From the NCBI GenBank assembly GCA_963718605.1, contig OY970363.1:1488001-1552000 (forward strand): a DNA stretch of 64,000 bases, read 5' to 3'. How positions within the stretch are numbered: position 1 is the first letter of the stretch; the number at the start of each line of letters is the position of its first letter. Below are positions 34,003 through 42,033 of the stretch, in pieces. Below the pieces are notes generated by a model. That model ran no database searches, was not told the origin of the DNA, and saw only the letters and a program-made list of their open reading frames with translations. This DNA comes from JACCXE01 sp963718605 (GTDB lineage Bacteria > Actinomycetota > Acidimicrobiia > Acidimicrobiales > JACCXE01). The position numbers and the translations under genes are program-made.

Positions 34003-34629
34003 CTACGCAGCGAGTACGTGCTGCTGGGTCGCCAGCGAATTGGCGAACGTGGCGTTGGCGCCGGCGCCGTTGACCACGATCTGCAGCGCGTACACGCCGC
34101 GAGCGAAGGCGACGATGGCCTTGTCACCCTCGGAGGAGTGGGCCGCGAAGCCCCGGGCGCCAGGGATACCGGGCACCGGAAACTCGGTAACCGTGTGAGT
34201 GTCGTCGCCCTGCGCCGCCGCGGTCACCATGCGCTGGACGGAGGCCCGTGCGCCAGCGGCGGTCTTGAACTGGTAGACGAAATCGACGATCGCGTCGTCC
34301 GCGCCGCGCGTCCACAGACGCTGGTATCCGGCGACGAAGCCTTCTGTGGTCAGGAGTTCCTGGGCGTTGTCGCTGCCGTCGTCGCGGACGGCTTTGGCGA
34401 GATCCGATGGCCCGGTGTCGCCGATGCGATCGTCCTCCTGCTGGTATCCCGACGGAAGGTCCTTGAGCAGCCGGGCCTCGAGGGCGGCGGCTGCGGCGGG
34501 AACCGGGAACGTGGTCGTGGTCACTTCCAGGGTCGTCGCGGTGGCCTTGTCGTCAGACTTCGAACCTCCGCAGGCGCCCATCGTCACGCCGGCCAACACG
34601 GCCGAAAGCACTGCCAACACACGTCGCAT
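34003..34629 (-). CDS. Putative lipoprotein
   Basis: A protein of about 208 residues with a lipoprotein signal: MRRVLAVLSAVLAGVTMGACGG, where the cysteine follows a near-lipobox MGAC. A Thr-rich linker (ATATTLEVTTTTFPVP) leads to an alpha/beta domain with ARLLKDLPSGYQQEDDRIGDTG, TTEGFVAGYQRLWTRGADDAIVDFVYQF and FARGVYALQIVVNGAGANATFAN. This pattern is seen in many uncharacterised actinobacterial lipoproteins. The role is unknown. I chose the ATG at 34629, directly at the signal sequence, in preference to the upstream extension. It is downstream of the PspC gene with 64 bases between. Confidence 0.75.
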   Translation of the reverse strand: MRRVLAVLSAVLAGVTMGACGGSKSDDKATATTLEVTTTTFPVPAAAAALEARLLKDLPSGYQQEDDRIGDTGPSDLAKAVRDDGSDNAQELLTTEGFVAGYQRLWTRGADDAIVDFVYQFKTAAGARASVQRMVTAAAQGDDTHTVTEFPVPGIPGARGFAAHSSEGDKAIVAFARGVYALQIVVNGAGANATFANSLATQQHVLAA

Positions 34630-34693
34630 GAGACCCCCCTTTGGGTGGGGGTCACCGTAGACGTCCGTGACTGCGTGCTCGGACCGGGACGGG

Positions 34694-36031
34694 TTACGCG
34701 GCGGGTGCCGCGCAGGTCGCGTTCTCATGTCCGTTGGCGCGCTTCACCTGGATCCAGCCCGCGCCGCCCTTGAGGTGGAGGCGGAGCCGCGGAGCGCCTT
34801 CGCAACCGGCGAAGCGCAACGTCTCGGTCTGGCCGACACCGGCCGCGGTCCGCTTGGCCAGGATGTCGTAGCCGCCGGTCTGAATCTTGCTGTTCACGGT
34901 GAGCGCCACGTTGTCGGGCACCGTGATGATCATCCCGCCAGCGCCGATGCGGGCCTCGACGGTGGTCGGGTGCTTCGTGCTGAACCGTGTGGCGGAAAAA
35001 TCGAGCTCGAGTTCGCCGATGGACTGCCTGTAGCTGCGGTGCACGTCGGACGCGGCGATCGGGCGCACGGTGCGCGTGCCGGCGGGGCCTTCGGCTTTCA
35101 CCGTGGCCAGGCCGATCACGCCGGGGATGAGCAACAGGAACAGGCTGCCGAGGACAGCGGATGGATTGCGCACCCGGATAAGAGTGTTGAGCACCGCGGT
35201 GAAGACTGACCAGCACGCCACGCCGATCACCACGGGCGAGTCGATGCTGAGCGCGCCGAAACGCCACAGCGCCACGAAGCCGAGCACGCCGGCCAGCCAC
35301 CACAGGAGCACGAACCAGCCGAAGGCACGGGCCCAACCGAGCGCGGCGCCGCGTCGGCGTTCAGTGGGCTCGGCCTCGGTCCCGACGGGACGCGTCGGGG
35401 ACTGGTAGCTGAGGCCGATGGATTCGTACGTCGGCGTGTCGTCGACGAGTGGCAGCAAGTCGGTGTCGGCTTCGGTGTCGGTGTCCGTGGTGGCGTCGTC
35501 ACCGGCCGGCGCTGGGGGTGCGACGGTGGTGGTTGGGGCCGGGCCTGGGGTGGGGGGAGGCGAGGCATCCCACCAACCGCGATCCGGCCGGTGACGACTG
35601 AACAGGACGCCCACGCCGATACTCAGCAGGATCAGTCCGAAAACTCCGTCGAAGCCAAAGTCCGTATGCGCTTGCGTATTCGCGAACGGCCACACCACGC
35701 CGACGCGGTGCAGGGCGCCGAGAATGGCGACGACAACCAGTGTGATGCGAATGGTGCGCGCCGTGTTCTCGGGCGCCGGCGCGATGACTCGGCCCCGCGA
35801 GGGCGACTCGTCGGGCAGCACGATCCACAAGAGGATGTAACCGATGATGCCGAGGCCGCTCAGCATCGACGCGCCGATAAGGACGCGCACCACGGTGACG
35901 TCGAGGCCCGACGCCTTGGCCAGGCCGGCCGCGACACCGGCGAGCATGCGGCCTTTGGACGCGCGCATGAGCTTGTAAGGCGCAGTCGGCGTCGCAGTGG
36001 GGGTGGTGCTGGGGGTACCGGCGGTGGTCAT
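34694..36031 (-). CDS. PspC-domain membrane protein
   Basis: A 445-residue protein with an N-terminal PspC domain: KLMRASKGRMLAGVAAGLAKASGLDVTVVRVLIGASML, then a membrane helix GIIGYILLWIVLPDES. Further hydrophobic segments occur at about 95-140 and 245-320, separated by a Pro/Thr/Asp-rich cytoplasmic linker. The C-terminal 110 residues form a soluble beta-helical domain (SIGELELDFSATRF, VEARIGAGGMIITVPDNVALTVNSKIQTGGYDI) like the toast-rack/DUF2154 domain of envelope stress proteins such as LiaF. It is divergent from the PspC-containing histidine kinase at 36152. The three genes make a LiaFSR-like envelope-stress locus. Confidence 0.85.
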   Translation of the reverse strand: MTTAGTPSTTPTATPTAPYKLMRASKGRMLAGVAAGLAKASGLDVTVVRVLIGASMLSGLGIIGYILLWIVLPDESPSRGRVIAPAPENTARTIRITLVVVAILGALHRVGVVWPFANTQAHTDFGFDGVFGLILLSIGVGVLFSRHRPDRGWWDASPPPTPGPAPTTTVAPPAPAGDDATTDTDTEADTDLLPLVDDTPTYESIGLSYQSPTRPVGTEAEPTERRRGAALGWARAFGWFVLLWWLAGVLGFVALWRFGALSIDSPVVIGVACWSVFTAVLNTLIRVRNPSAVLGSLFLLLIPGVIGLATVKAEGPAGTRTVRPIAASDVHRSYRQSIGELELDFSATRFSTKHPTTVEARIGAGGMIITVPDNVALTVNSKIQTGGYDILAKRTAAGVGQTETLRFAGCEGAPRLRLHLKGGAGWIQVKRANGHENATCAAPAA

Positions 36032-36075
36032 GAGCCCATCGTGCGGAAAGCGACGATGCATGGCTATCGGGTATC

Positions 36076-36107
36076 ACCCTGAGCCGATCTCAGACCGCTC
36101 TCAGGGT
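36076..36107. promoter_or_regulatory. Inverted repeat ACCCTGAG-N16-CTCAGGGT in the divergent PspC/kinase promoter
   Basis: An exact 8-bp inverted repeat lies midway between the divergent starts at 36031 and 36152, with a third CTCAG inside it at 36089-36093. The CTCAG copies are 11 bp apart, one helical turn, as expected for binding by a dimeric response regulator. The cognate candidate is the LuxR-type regulator at 37324. Confidence 0.5.
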
Positions 36108-36151
36108 CCTTCCCGATGTGCTGAGCAGGCCTTTCGTGCGAGCATCGCTAG

Positions 36152-37327
36152 GTGCCCGTTTTGCCCTTCCGCATTTCCGTGACGCGCCGGCGCCGGGCGC
36201 GCCTGCTGGGCGGGGTCTGCTCGGGCCTGGCCGGGTCCCTGGGCGTCGAGGCAGGCGTGATCCGCCTCGTGTTCGTGGTGCTGTCGCTGTGCGGTGGGAT
36301 CGGTGTCGTCATCTACGGCGCGTTGTGGTTGTCGGCGCCCGAGTCGGACGAGGCGCTGCCGCCCCCGCGCCGCGGCGCCGCGATTGACAGCGCGGCCATC
36401 ATCGCGTCGGTCGCCGGGCTCGGCCTACTGTCCCGCCAGTTCGGCTACTGGGCCGGCGATCAGATCGCGTTACCCGCGCTCGTGGTTGCCGCCAGCGCCG
36501 CGCTCGTTGGCGGACGGGACGACGCCACGCGCGGGTTGCGCACACGCGGCTGGCCCGTTCGCGTTGCATTGGGCGCGTCGCTGATCGGCGTCGGTGGCGC
36601 GGTGAGTGTCGGCGTGGCCGGCGGTTGGCGCAACGTCGGGCCAAGCGCGCTCGGCGGTCTCGTATTGGTCGCAGGCGTCGCGTTTCTCGCCTGGCCGTGG
36701 CTGGGCCGTCTATCGACCGATCTCGCCTTCGAGCGCCGCGAACGCATCCGCAGCGAAGAGCGGGCCAACCTGGCCGCCCACCTCCACGACGGCGTGTTGC
36801 AAACCCTCGCGTTGATTCAGCGACGCGCCGATGATCCGCGCGAAGTTCGGTCGATGGCGCGGCGCCAAGAACGCGAGCTGCGCGAGTGGTTGTTCGAAGA
36901 TCCGTCCGTGGCTTCCACTACCGACACCGTCGCCGGGTTGCTTCGCCACGAACTCGCCGCGGTTGAAGACGACCACCGCGTCCGCGTCGAAGTAATTGCG
37001 GTAGGGGATGCGCCGCTCGACGAAGCGGCGCGCGCGCTGGTGGCGGCGGGCCGTGAGGCCGTAGTGAATGCGGCTACGCATGCGCAGGTCGACAAGATCG
37101 ACGTATTCCTCGAAGCGGAGAGCGACGCGATCGAATTGTTCGTGCGGGACCGCGGCGTCGGCTTTGACCCTGACACGGTCAGCAAGGACCGCCACGGCGT
37201 GGCCGAGTCGATTCGCGGCCGGGTCGAACGCGCCGGAGGTACAGCGGTTGTGCGTTCGGCGCCGGGTGAAGGAACCGAAATCGAACTGCGGGTGCCGCGG
37301 GTCGCACAGAACGGAGTGTCGGCGTGA
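36152..37327 (+). CDS. PspC-fused sensor histidine kinase (NarL/LiaS class)
   Basis: The 391-residue protein begins with a PspC domain (RARLLGGVCSGLAGSLGVEAGVIRLVFVVLSLCGGIGVVIYG). Several membrane helices follow to about residue 185, then a HisKA_3 dimerisation box (ANLAAHLHDGVLQTLALIQR, phospho-accepting His in HLHDG). The ATPase domain has an N-box GREAVVNAATHA and G1 box RDRGVGFDPDTV. The DHp helix is short, as in the PspC-kinase family of actinobacteria. GTG at 36152 is the likely start. The stop overlaps the response regulator's GTG by four bases. It probably senses cell-envelope stress through its membrane part, and PspC of the divergent gene may interact with it. Confidence 0.9.
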   Translation: MPVLPFRISVTRRRRARLLGGVCSGLAGSLGVEAGVIRLVFVVLSLCGGIGVVIYGALWLSAPESDEALPPPRRGAAIDSAAIIASVAGLGLLSRQFGYWAGDQIALPALVVAASAALVGGRDDATRGLRTRGWPVRVALGASLIGVGGAVSVGVAGGWRNVGPSALGGLVLVAGVAFLAWPWLGRLSTDLAFERRERIRSEERANLAAHLHDGVLQTLALIQRRADDPREVRSMARRQERELREWLFEDPSVASTTDTVAGLLRHELAAVEDDHRVRVEVIAVGDAPLDEAARALVAAGREAVVNAATHAQVDKIDVFLEAESDAIELFVRDRGVGFDPDTVSKDRHGVAESIRGRVERAGGTAVVRSAPGEGTEIELRVPRVAQNGVSA

Positions 37328-37986
37328 CGCTGGCCAAGGTATTCATCGTGGATGACCATCCGCTCGTGCGATCGGGGGTGCGCACAGAGCTGGGCGACAC
37401 CGTCGAGGTCGTAGGCGAGGCCGGTGACGTCGAATCGGCGGTTGTGGCGCTCGCACAACTGGCAAAGGACGCGGTCGACGTAGTGCTGCTCGACGTGCAC
37501 ATGCCCGGCGGCGGCGGAGTCGAGATCCTGCGACGCGTGGGCCCGGTGCGGCCCACGCTGCGGTTCCTGGCGCTGTCGGTGTCCGACGCCCCCGAAGACG
37601 TGATCGCCGTGATTCGCGCCGGTGCCCGTGGCTACATCACGAAGTCGTCGACGGGCGCCGAGTTGACCGAAGCGGTGAATCGCATTGCCGCGGGCGATGC
37701 CGCGTTCTCGCCGCGCTTGGCCGGCTTCGTGCTCGACGCCTTCGCGTCCGGATCGTCGACCGCCATGCCGGTAGCGGCCGACGAATCCGAACTCGATCAG
37801 CTGACCCCGCGCGAACGCGAGGTGCTGCAGCTGATTGCACGCGGCTACGCGTACAAAGAAGTGGGTCGTCGCCTCAACGTGTCCGTGAAGACCGTCGAGA
37901 CACATGTGAGCTCCGTGCTGCGGAAGTTGCAGTTGAGCAGCCGGCACGAGCTGGCCCGCTGGGCCACCGACCGCCGCCTGATTTAG
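37324..37986 (+). CDS. LuxR/NarL-type response regulator
   Basis: A 220-residue two-domain regulator. The receiver domain has the acidic pair in VFIVDDHPLVRSGVR, the phospho-acceptor aspartate in DVVLLDVHMPGGGGVEI, the ALSVSD switch residue region and the lysine in YITKSS. The C-terminal LuxR domain (LTPREREVLQLIARGYAYKEV, then LNVSVKTVETHVSSVLRKL) binds DNA. It is co-translated with the PspC kinase, so it is its partner. The inverted repeat at 36076-36107 is a plausible target, giving autoregulation and control of the divergent PspC gene. Confidence 0.93.
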   Translation: MTLAKVFIVDDHPLVRSGVRTELGDTVEVVGEAGDVESAVVALAQLAKDAVDVVLLDVHMPGGGGVEILRRVGPVRPTLRFLALSVSDAPEDVIAVIRAGARGYITKSSTGAELTEAVNRIAAGDAAFSPRLAGFVLDAFASGSSTAMPVAADESELDQLTPREREVLQLIARGYAYKEVGRRLNVSVKTVETHVSSVLRKLQLSSRHELARWATDRRLI

Positions 37987-38940
37987 TTAGTTCGGCGAGA
38001 GCCGGCTGAGCGTGGTGGTGACGTCGGAGACCAGACGCACTGAACTCCACGACACTTTGGCGGTCGCGTTGATCACGGCGCGCTCGCGGACGGGCACGCG
38101 GTAGGCGGGTGACGCCCACGTGACCAGCTTGGCCGTGCCGTTGATGTCGCCCGACAGCGTGAGCGTCGTGGTCATCTGCACGGTCGCCACGTTCTGGCCG
38201 TTGATCACCATGTTCGAGGTGCCTCCAACGGTGCCGCTGGCTTGAACCTGGGTTTTGCCGTCGGTCGAAGTCGCCGACCAGTTCCAACTCGTTCCCGACG
38301 GCGAGTTGTACTGGAGGTAGGTGGCACCTGAGGACGGCGCGAACGTTTTCGTGGTGTTGTTCGCCGTCATCTGCAACGACACGAGTGTTGATTCGTTGTT
38401 GCCGTAGTGCTGCAGGATTACGAGGTCGCCCGGCGCGTCAGGGCTGCTCTGCTCGATGTTGTCCCCCGACCTACTGAGCCGGAGCGAACCTGACGACGGT
38501 ACCTTCTGCGCCTTGCCGTCGACCGACGCGCTGCCACTGAACGACACCGGATAGGTGCCGGTGGTTGGCGCGATGCGGGGTTGGGTCGGCGGTGCGGCAG
38601 ACGACGCGATGCCGGTCACGTCGTCCGCCGCTACCGCGGCTGTGGACGTCGAGGTGCGCGTACTGGCACGCCCCTTCGACGAGATCTTTTGGGCGGTCGT
38701 TGGTGCCGCGGTGGTCGCAACCGGAGCGACCGTGGTCGGCGCCGCGACCGTCGTGGTGGGCCCCTCCACGTTTTGTGCGCTCGTAACCGGCTGACAACCG
38801 GTTGCCGGCGCACAGTTCGCTGCGAGCGTCGTCGTGGCGGCGGTTGAGTTGCCGATGGTGGACAGGCCGACCGCGCCGATCAGCGCGTTCGACAGCACGC
38901 AGCCGAGCAGCACCCGGCGGAGATTCGGATGGATCGCCAT
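37987..38940 (-). CDS. Secreted Thr/Ala-rich protein downstream of the ABCG-like gene
   Basis: A 317-residue protein with a signal or anchor sequence at the N-terminus (LRRVLLGCVLSNALIGAVGLSTIG) and a long Thr/Val/Ala/Pro low-complexity stalk (about 55-115). The folded C-terminal domain is rich in beta-strand and Ser/Thr (SFSGSASVDGKAQKVPSSGS, GDLVILQHYGNNESTLVSLQM, TVQMTTTLTLSGDINGTAKLV). Function unknown; it is probably extracellular. Its ATG overlaps the stop of the ABC transporter gene (taATG), so the pair is co-translated. The stalk composition resembles the C-terminal tail fused to that transporter. Confidence 0.65.
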   Translation of the reverse strand: MAIHPNLRRVLLGCVLSNALIGAVGLSTIGNSTAATTTLAANCAPATGCQPVTSAQNVEGPTTTVAAPTTVAPVATTAAPTTAQKISSKGRASTRTSTSTAAVAADDVTGIASSAAPPTQPRIAPTTGTYPVSFSGSASVDGKAQKVPSSGSLRLSRSGDNIEQSSPDAPGDLVILQHYGNNESTLVSLQMTANNTTKTFAPSSGATYLQYNSPSGTSWNWSATSTDGKTQVQASGTVGGTSNMVINGQNVATVQMTTTLTLSGDINGTAKLVTWASPAYRVPVRERAVINATAKVSWSSVRLVSDVTTTLSRLSPN

Positions 38941-41066
38941 TAGTTCGACGCCGGGGCGAACGGGTTGAAGAACTTCATCCACGTCGACCAGGGACTCGTT
39001 GTCGCAGTGGTCGATGCGGGGGTTGCCACCGGCTTGCTCGGCAACAGGCTGCCGCCCGATGCAGCCGGGGTCGGCGTCACGATTTCGGGGGTCGGTACGA
39101 CGGGGATCGAGACCGACGACGAGATCGGGGTGTCGTTCGCGGTCGACGCGACGGTGGTGGTCCTCGTCTTGGCGACGGGCGGCTGCGTGACCGGTGTCTG
39201 GGCCGCGGCGGTGGTCGGCGTCGTCTCCGGCGTGTTGACCACGATCGGCGCGACGGGCTTCGCAGTTGTCGGCGTCGTGTCGCTCACGGCGGCGGCGAGG
39301 TGCTTGGGCGCCGAGCCGTGTCCATGCGCCAACGCCATCACGCCGGTGCCGCCTGCGGCCAACGACATCGTGACGGCGGCGGCCGTCCCGAAGCCGGCGA
39401 GCAGACGAGTCGAAACGCGCGGAATGCGCGGAAGGCGCGGCATCGAAACCTGCAGCCGGGTGCGGGTGCGGACGGGGCTCGTGGCTTGGGCGACCCGGAG
39501 GCCCGTGAGCGCGAGGGCGCCGATGGCGAGGGCTGACATCGCGGCGAGGGCGGTCCACGTCTGCGCGCCGTTGCCGCTGAGTGAACCCTGCATTGCTTCC
39601 ATGCCCCAGCGCGCTCCGACGAGCGAGCGGACCTGGCTGATCAGCGGCATCCGCGCGTCCTGCGCCCATTCACCGGCCAACACCAGTTGCAGTACGAGCG
39701 TCATCGGCAACACGGCGAGCGCTTTGTCCGCCGACTTTGCCGTCGCCGAGATTGCGAGCCCGAGGGCGCTGGCGGCGAAGCCGGCGAGGGCGGCGATCAC
39801 GACGAGTTCGAACCGGGCCGAGCCCAGCAGCAGACCGTGCGACGGGCCGCCTTGGCGAGCGGTGCCGATGAAAGCGATCAAGGCGGACTGCGCCATCGTG
39901 ATGCCGCCGAGGCTGATCGCCTTGGCGATGACATACGCCGCGGGGGACAGTCCCGCGCCCGCCTCGGACTTCACGATCGAGCGTTCCTTGACGATCTCGC
40001 GGACGGCATTGGTGACGCCGAGCCACGTGGTGCTGAGCACCACGAACATGACCACGATCGCGGCGTGCGGGCCGAAGCCGCCGTGGCGGGTCGGCACGAG
40101 GCCGAGCGGCGGCAAGACCGCCCACAACAGCGCGCCAATGATCGGCGCCTGTACAGCCAGCAACGACAGGTGGCGACGATCGGCCCGCAAGAGGTCGGCG
40201 TGTCGACGAACGAGCATGCCGACCTGGTGGCGACGCGGGCCGACGCGGGCCGGAGCAACGAACCCCGTCGCGCCGGCCGCGGTTTCGTCAGCCGGCGCGT
40301 AGCGCTTGTACAACGGGCTGGAGCGGAACTTGTCTTGCCAGCTCTGCTTTGGCGCGGTGTCGAGGGCGAGGAACACGTCGGCCGGATCGCTGAGCTTGAA
40401 GTATTTGGCGGCCTGGGCGGGCGGGCCGAAGAACGCCACCGAACCACCGGCGGCCAGAAACAGCACGCGGTCCGCGGCCTTCAGCGTGTCGACGCTGTGG
40501 GTGACGGTGATCACGGTGCGGCCCGCGTTCGCCAGCTGGCGCAGCAGGTTGAGCACCACGCGCTCGTAGCCAGGGTCGAGGCCGGCGGTGGGTTCGTCAA
40601 GCACGATCACGTCGGGGTTGCCGAGCAGTTGCGCGGCCACGTTCGCCCGCTTGCGCTGGCCCACCGACAGATCGCGCACGACGGTGTCGGCGTGTGTCTC
40701 GAGGCCGAGTTCGATCATGACCGAATGAACCCGACCGGCGCGCTCCTCGCCGGTCAAGGACGGGCACCGCAACGTCGCCGCGTACCAGAGCGACAGCGCG
40801 AGGGACAGACCGAGGTGAAGGGTGTCGTGTTGCGGCACGAAGGCGGTCACCCCGTCCACCCGCATTTCGCCCTCGGCCAGCGGCAGCGAACCGGTCAGCG
40901 CGCGGGCCAGCGACGTCTTGCCGGCACCGGTCGGGCCGACGATCGCGACGAGCGAACCGCGTGCGGCAGAGAACGACACGTCATCAAGCAAGGTCGTTCC
41001 GTCGGGGGCGTGCGCCGTGACATGGCGAAACGCAAGAACAGGGGGTGCTGCTTTCAATTCCGGCAT
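38940..41066 (-). CDS. ABCG-like ABC-2 transporter with a fused secreted tail
   Basis: The 708-residue protein has an N-terminal ATPase (Walker A GPTGAGKTS near residue 44, signature LSVGQRKRANVAAQLL, Walker B VIVLDEPTAGLDP, switch His in VTHSVDTL) and a C-terminal ABC-2 permease with about six helices (APIIGALLWAVLPPLGL, AAIVVMFVVLSTTWLGVTNAV, VIAALAGFAASALGLAISA, ALAVLPMTLVLQLVLAGEW). This is the ABCG half-transporter order. Unusually it continues past the permease into one more hydrophobic segment (LLAGFGTAAAVTMSLAAGG) and a Thr/Pro-rich tail of about 130 residues ending PWSTWMKFFNPFAPASN. This tail should be outside the cell. Export of a lipid, polysaccharide or peptide is possible; the substrate is unknown. 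Confidence 0.85.
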   Translation of the reverse strand: MPELKAAPPVLAFRHVTAHAPDGTTLLDDVSFSAARGSLVAIVGPTGAGKTSLARALTGSLPLAEGEMRVDGVTAFVPQHDTLHLGLSLALSLWYAATLRCPSLTGEERAGRVHSVMIELGLETHADTVVRDLSVGQRKRANVAAQLLGNPDVIVLDEPTAGLDPGYERVVLNLLRQLANAGRTVITVTHSVDTLKAADRVLFLAAGGSVAFFGPPAQAAKYFKLSDPADVFLALDTAPKQSWQDKFRSSPLYKRYAPADETAAGATGFVAPARVGPRRHQVGMLVRRHADLLRADRRHLSLLAVQAPIIGALLWAVLPPLGLVPTRHGGFGPHAAIVVMFVVLSTTWLGVTNAVREIVKERSIVKSEAGAGLSPAAYVIAKAISLGGITMAQSALIAFIGTARQGGPSHGLLLGSARFELVVIAALAGFAASALGLAISATAKSADKALAVLPMTLVLQLVLAGEWAQDARMPLISQVRSLVGARWGMEAMQGSLSGNGAQTWTALAAMSALAIGALALTGLRVAQATSPVRTRTRLQVSMPRLPRIPRVSTRLLAGFGTAAAVTMSLAAGGTGVMALAHGHGSAPKHLAAAVSDTTPTTAKPVAPIVVNTPETTPTTAAAQTPVTQPPVAKTRTTTVASTANDTPISSSVSIPVVPTPEIVTPTPAASGGSLLPSKPVATPASTTATTSPWSTWMKFFNPFAPASN

Positions 41067-41099
41067 GCCTGCCTATCGGCAGGTCTTTACGGAAGTTGA

Positions 41100-41531
41100 G
41101 TGAGTACGGTCGAATTCGTGGGCTTGTCCGATTCGACGTGTTGGGACCTATTGCGCGGGGCCGACCATGCGGTGCTCGCCACGCTCCATCCGTCCCGCGG
41201 CGCCGATCTGGTTCCGGTCGTTTTCGCGGTGGTGGAAGGGCGAATCGTGATCCCCATCGACACGCTCAAACCGAAGTCCACGACGAGCCTGCGGCGCCTC
41301 ACGAATATCGCGGCGGACCCGCGGATCACGTTGCTGGCCGATCACTACGACGGGCGCGATTGGTCACAACTGTGGTGGGTCCGCGCCTTCGGCACGGCTG
41401 CCGAGTTGGCCCCAGACGAAGCCCAGGTTGCCGGCTTGGCGGCGAAGTATCCGCAGTATGAAGACCCGTCGACGATCTGGTCGGCGATCGTGGTCACGGT
41501 TGAACAATTGACCGGGTGGGGCGCCTTGTAA
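41100..41531 (+). CDS. PPOX-class F420-dependent oxidoreductase (TIGR03668-like)
   Basis: A 143-residue split-barrel flavin/F420 protein. It has the typical WDLLRGADHAVLATLHPSRGADLVPVVFAV start, then IVIPIDTLKPKSTTSLRRLTNI and DPRITLLADHYD, and SQLWWVRAFGTAAEL. These motifs match the PPOX family sub-group often annotated as TIGR03668, whose members bind F420. The natural substrate is unknown. The GTG at 41100 is the start. It is divergent from the ABCG-like gene over 33 bases. Confidence 0.88.
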   Translation: MSTVEFVGLSDSTCWDLLRGADHAVLATLHPSRGADLVPVVFAVVEGRIVIPIDTLKPKSTTSLRRLTNIAADPRITLLADHYDGRDWSQLWWVRAFGTAAELAPDEAQVAGLAAKYPQYEDPSTIWSAIVVTVEQLTGWGAL

Positions 41532-41598
41532 GCGCGCGTCGGTTAGGAAAATTGCGCTCGGGGTAGTTAGGGCCATCCGCAGGATCGCCCTCGCCGTC

Positions 41599-42033
41599 GT
41601 GGTTATTGCCGCGCTGGGAGTGATGACGCGATGCGTCCCACACCCGGTGGGCACGACACGCACGTTCGCGTCCTATAAGGGCAAAGCCACGACCACCGCC
41701 GAGGAGGTCGTGTCGGCGACGCAAACAGTTCTGGTTATGTCAAAGACGGCCACGAAGCACAACGCGTTCGGGCCCTACACCGCGATGGTGATCGCGGATG
41801 CCGAAGATCAGATAAGCGGGCTCATCGGCACGTTCGACTCTGTGCAGCCTCCGAACCGCGCCGCCGATCGGTTGCACGAATCGCTGGACGATTTGATGGC
41901 CGACGCGCTTAGTCACGTGCAGAAGATGCGTATCGCGGCCCGCCGAGGTGTCGTCGACGGCCTCGCGCAGTTGGCCCGTCCGGTGCGCGCTGACACGAAG
42001 AAGTTGCAGGCGTTCGTGGATGCGCACCAGTGA
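41599..42033 (+). CDS. Hypothetical exported protein upstream of the NRAMP gene
   Basis: A protein of about 144 residues, not recognised. The N-terminal hydrophobic stretch (VIAALGVMTRC) is preceded in frame by RAIRRIALAVV, so the real start is probably somewhat upstream (an ATT at 41551 is the only candidate) or the GTG at 41599. A helical domain follows (EEVVSATQTVLVMSKTA, ADAEDQISGLIGTFDSVQP, DRLHESLDDLMADALSHVQKM). A signal anchor plus four-helix bundle is likely. Its stop overlaps the NRAMP start by four bases, so it is translationally coupled and may be an accessory subunit. Confidence 0.6.
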   Translation: MVIAALGVMTRCVPHPVGTTRTFASYKGKATTTAEEVVSATQTVLVMSKTATKHNAFGPYTAMVIADAEDQISGLIGTFDSVQPPNRAADRLHESLDDLMADALSHVQKMRIAARRGVVDGLAQLARPVRADTKKLQAFVDAHQ

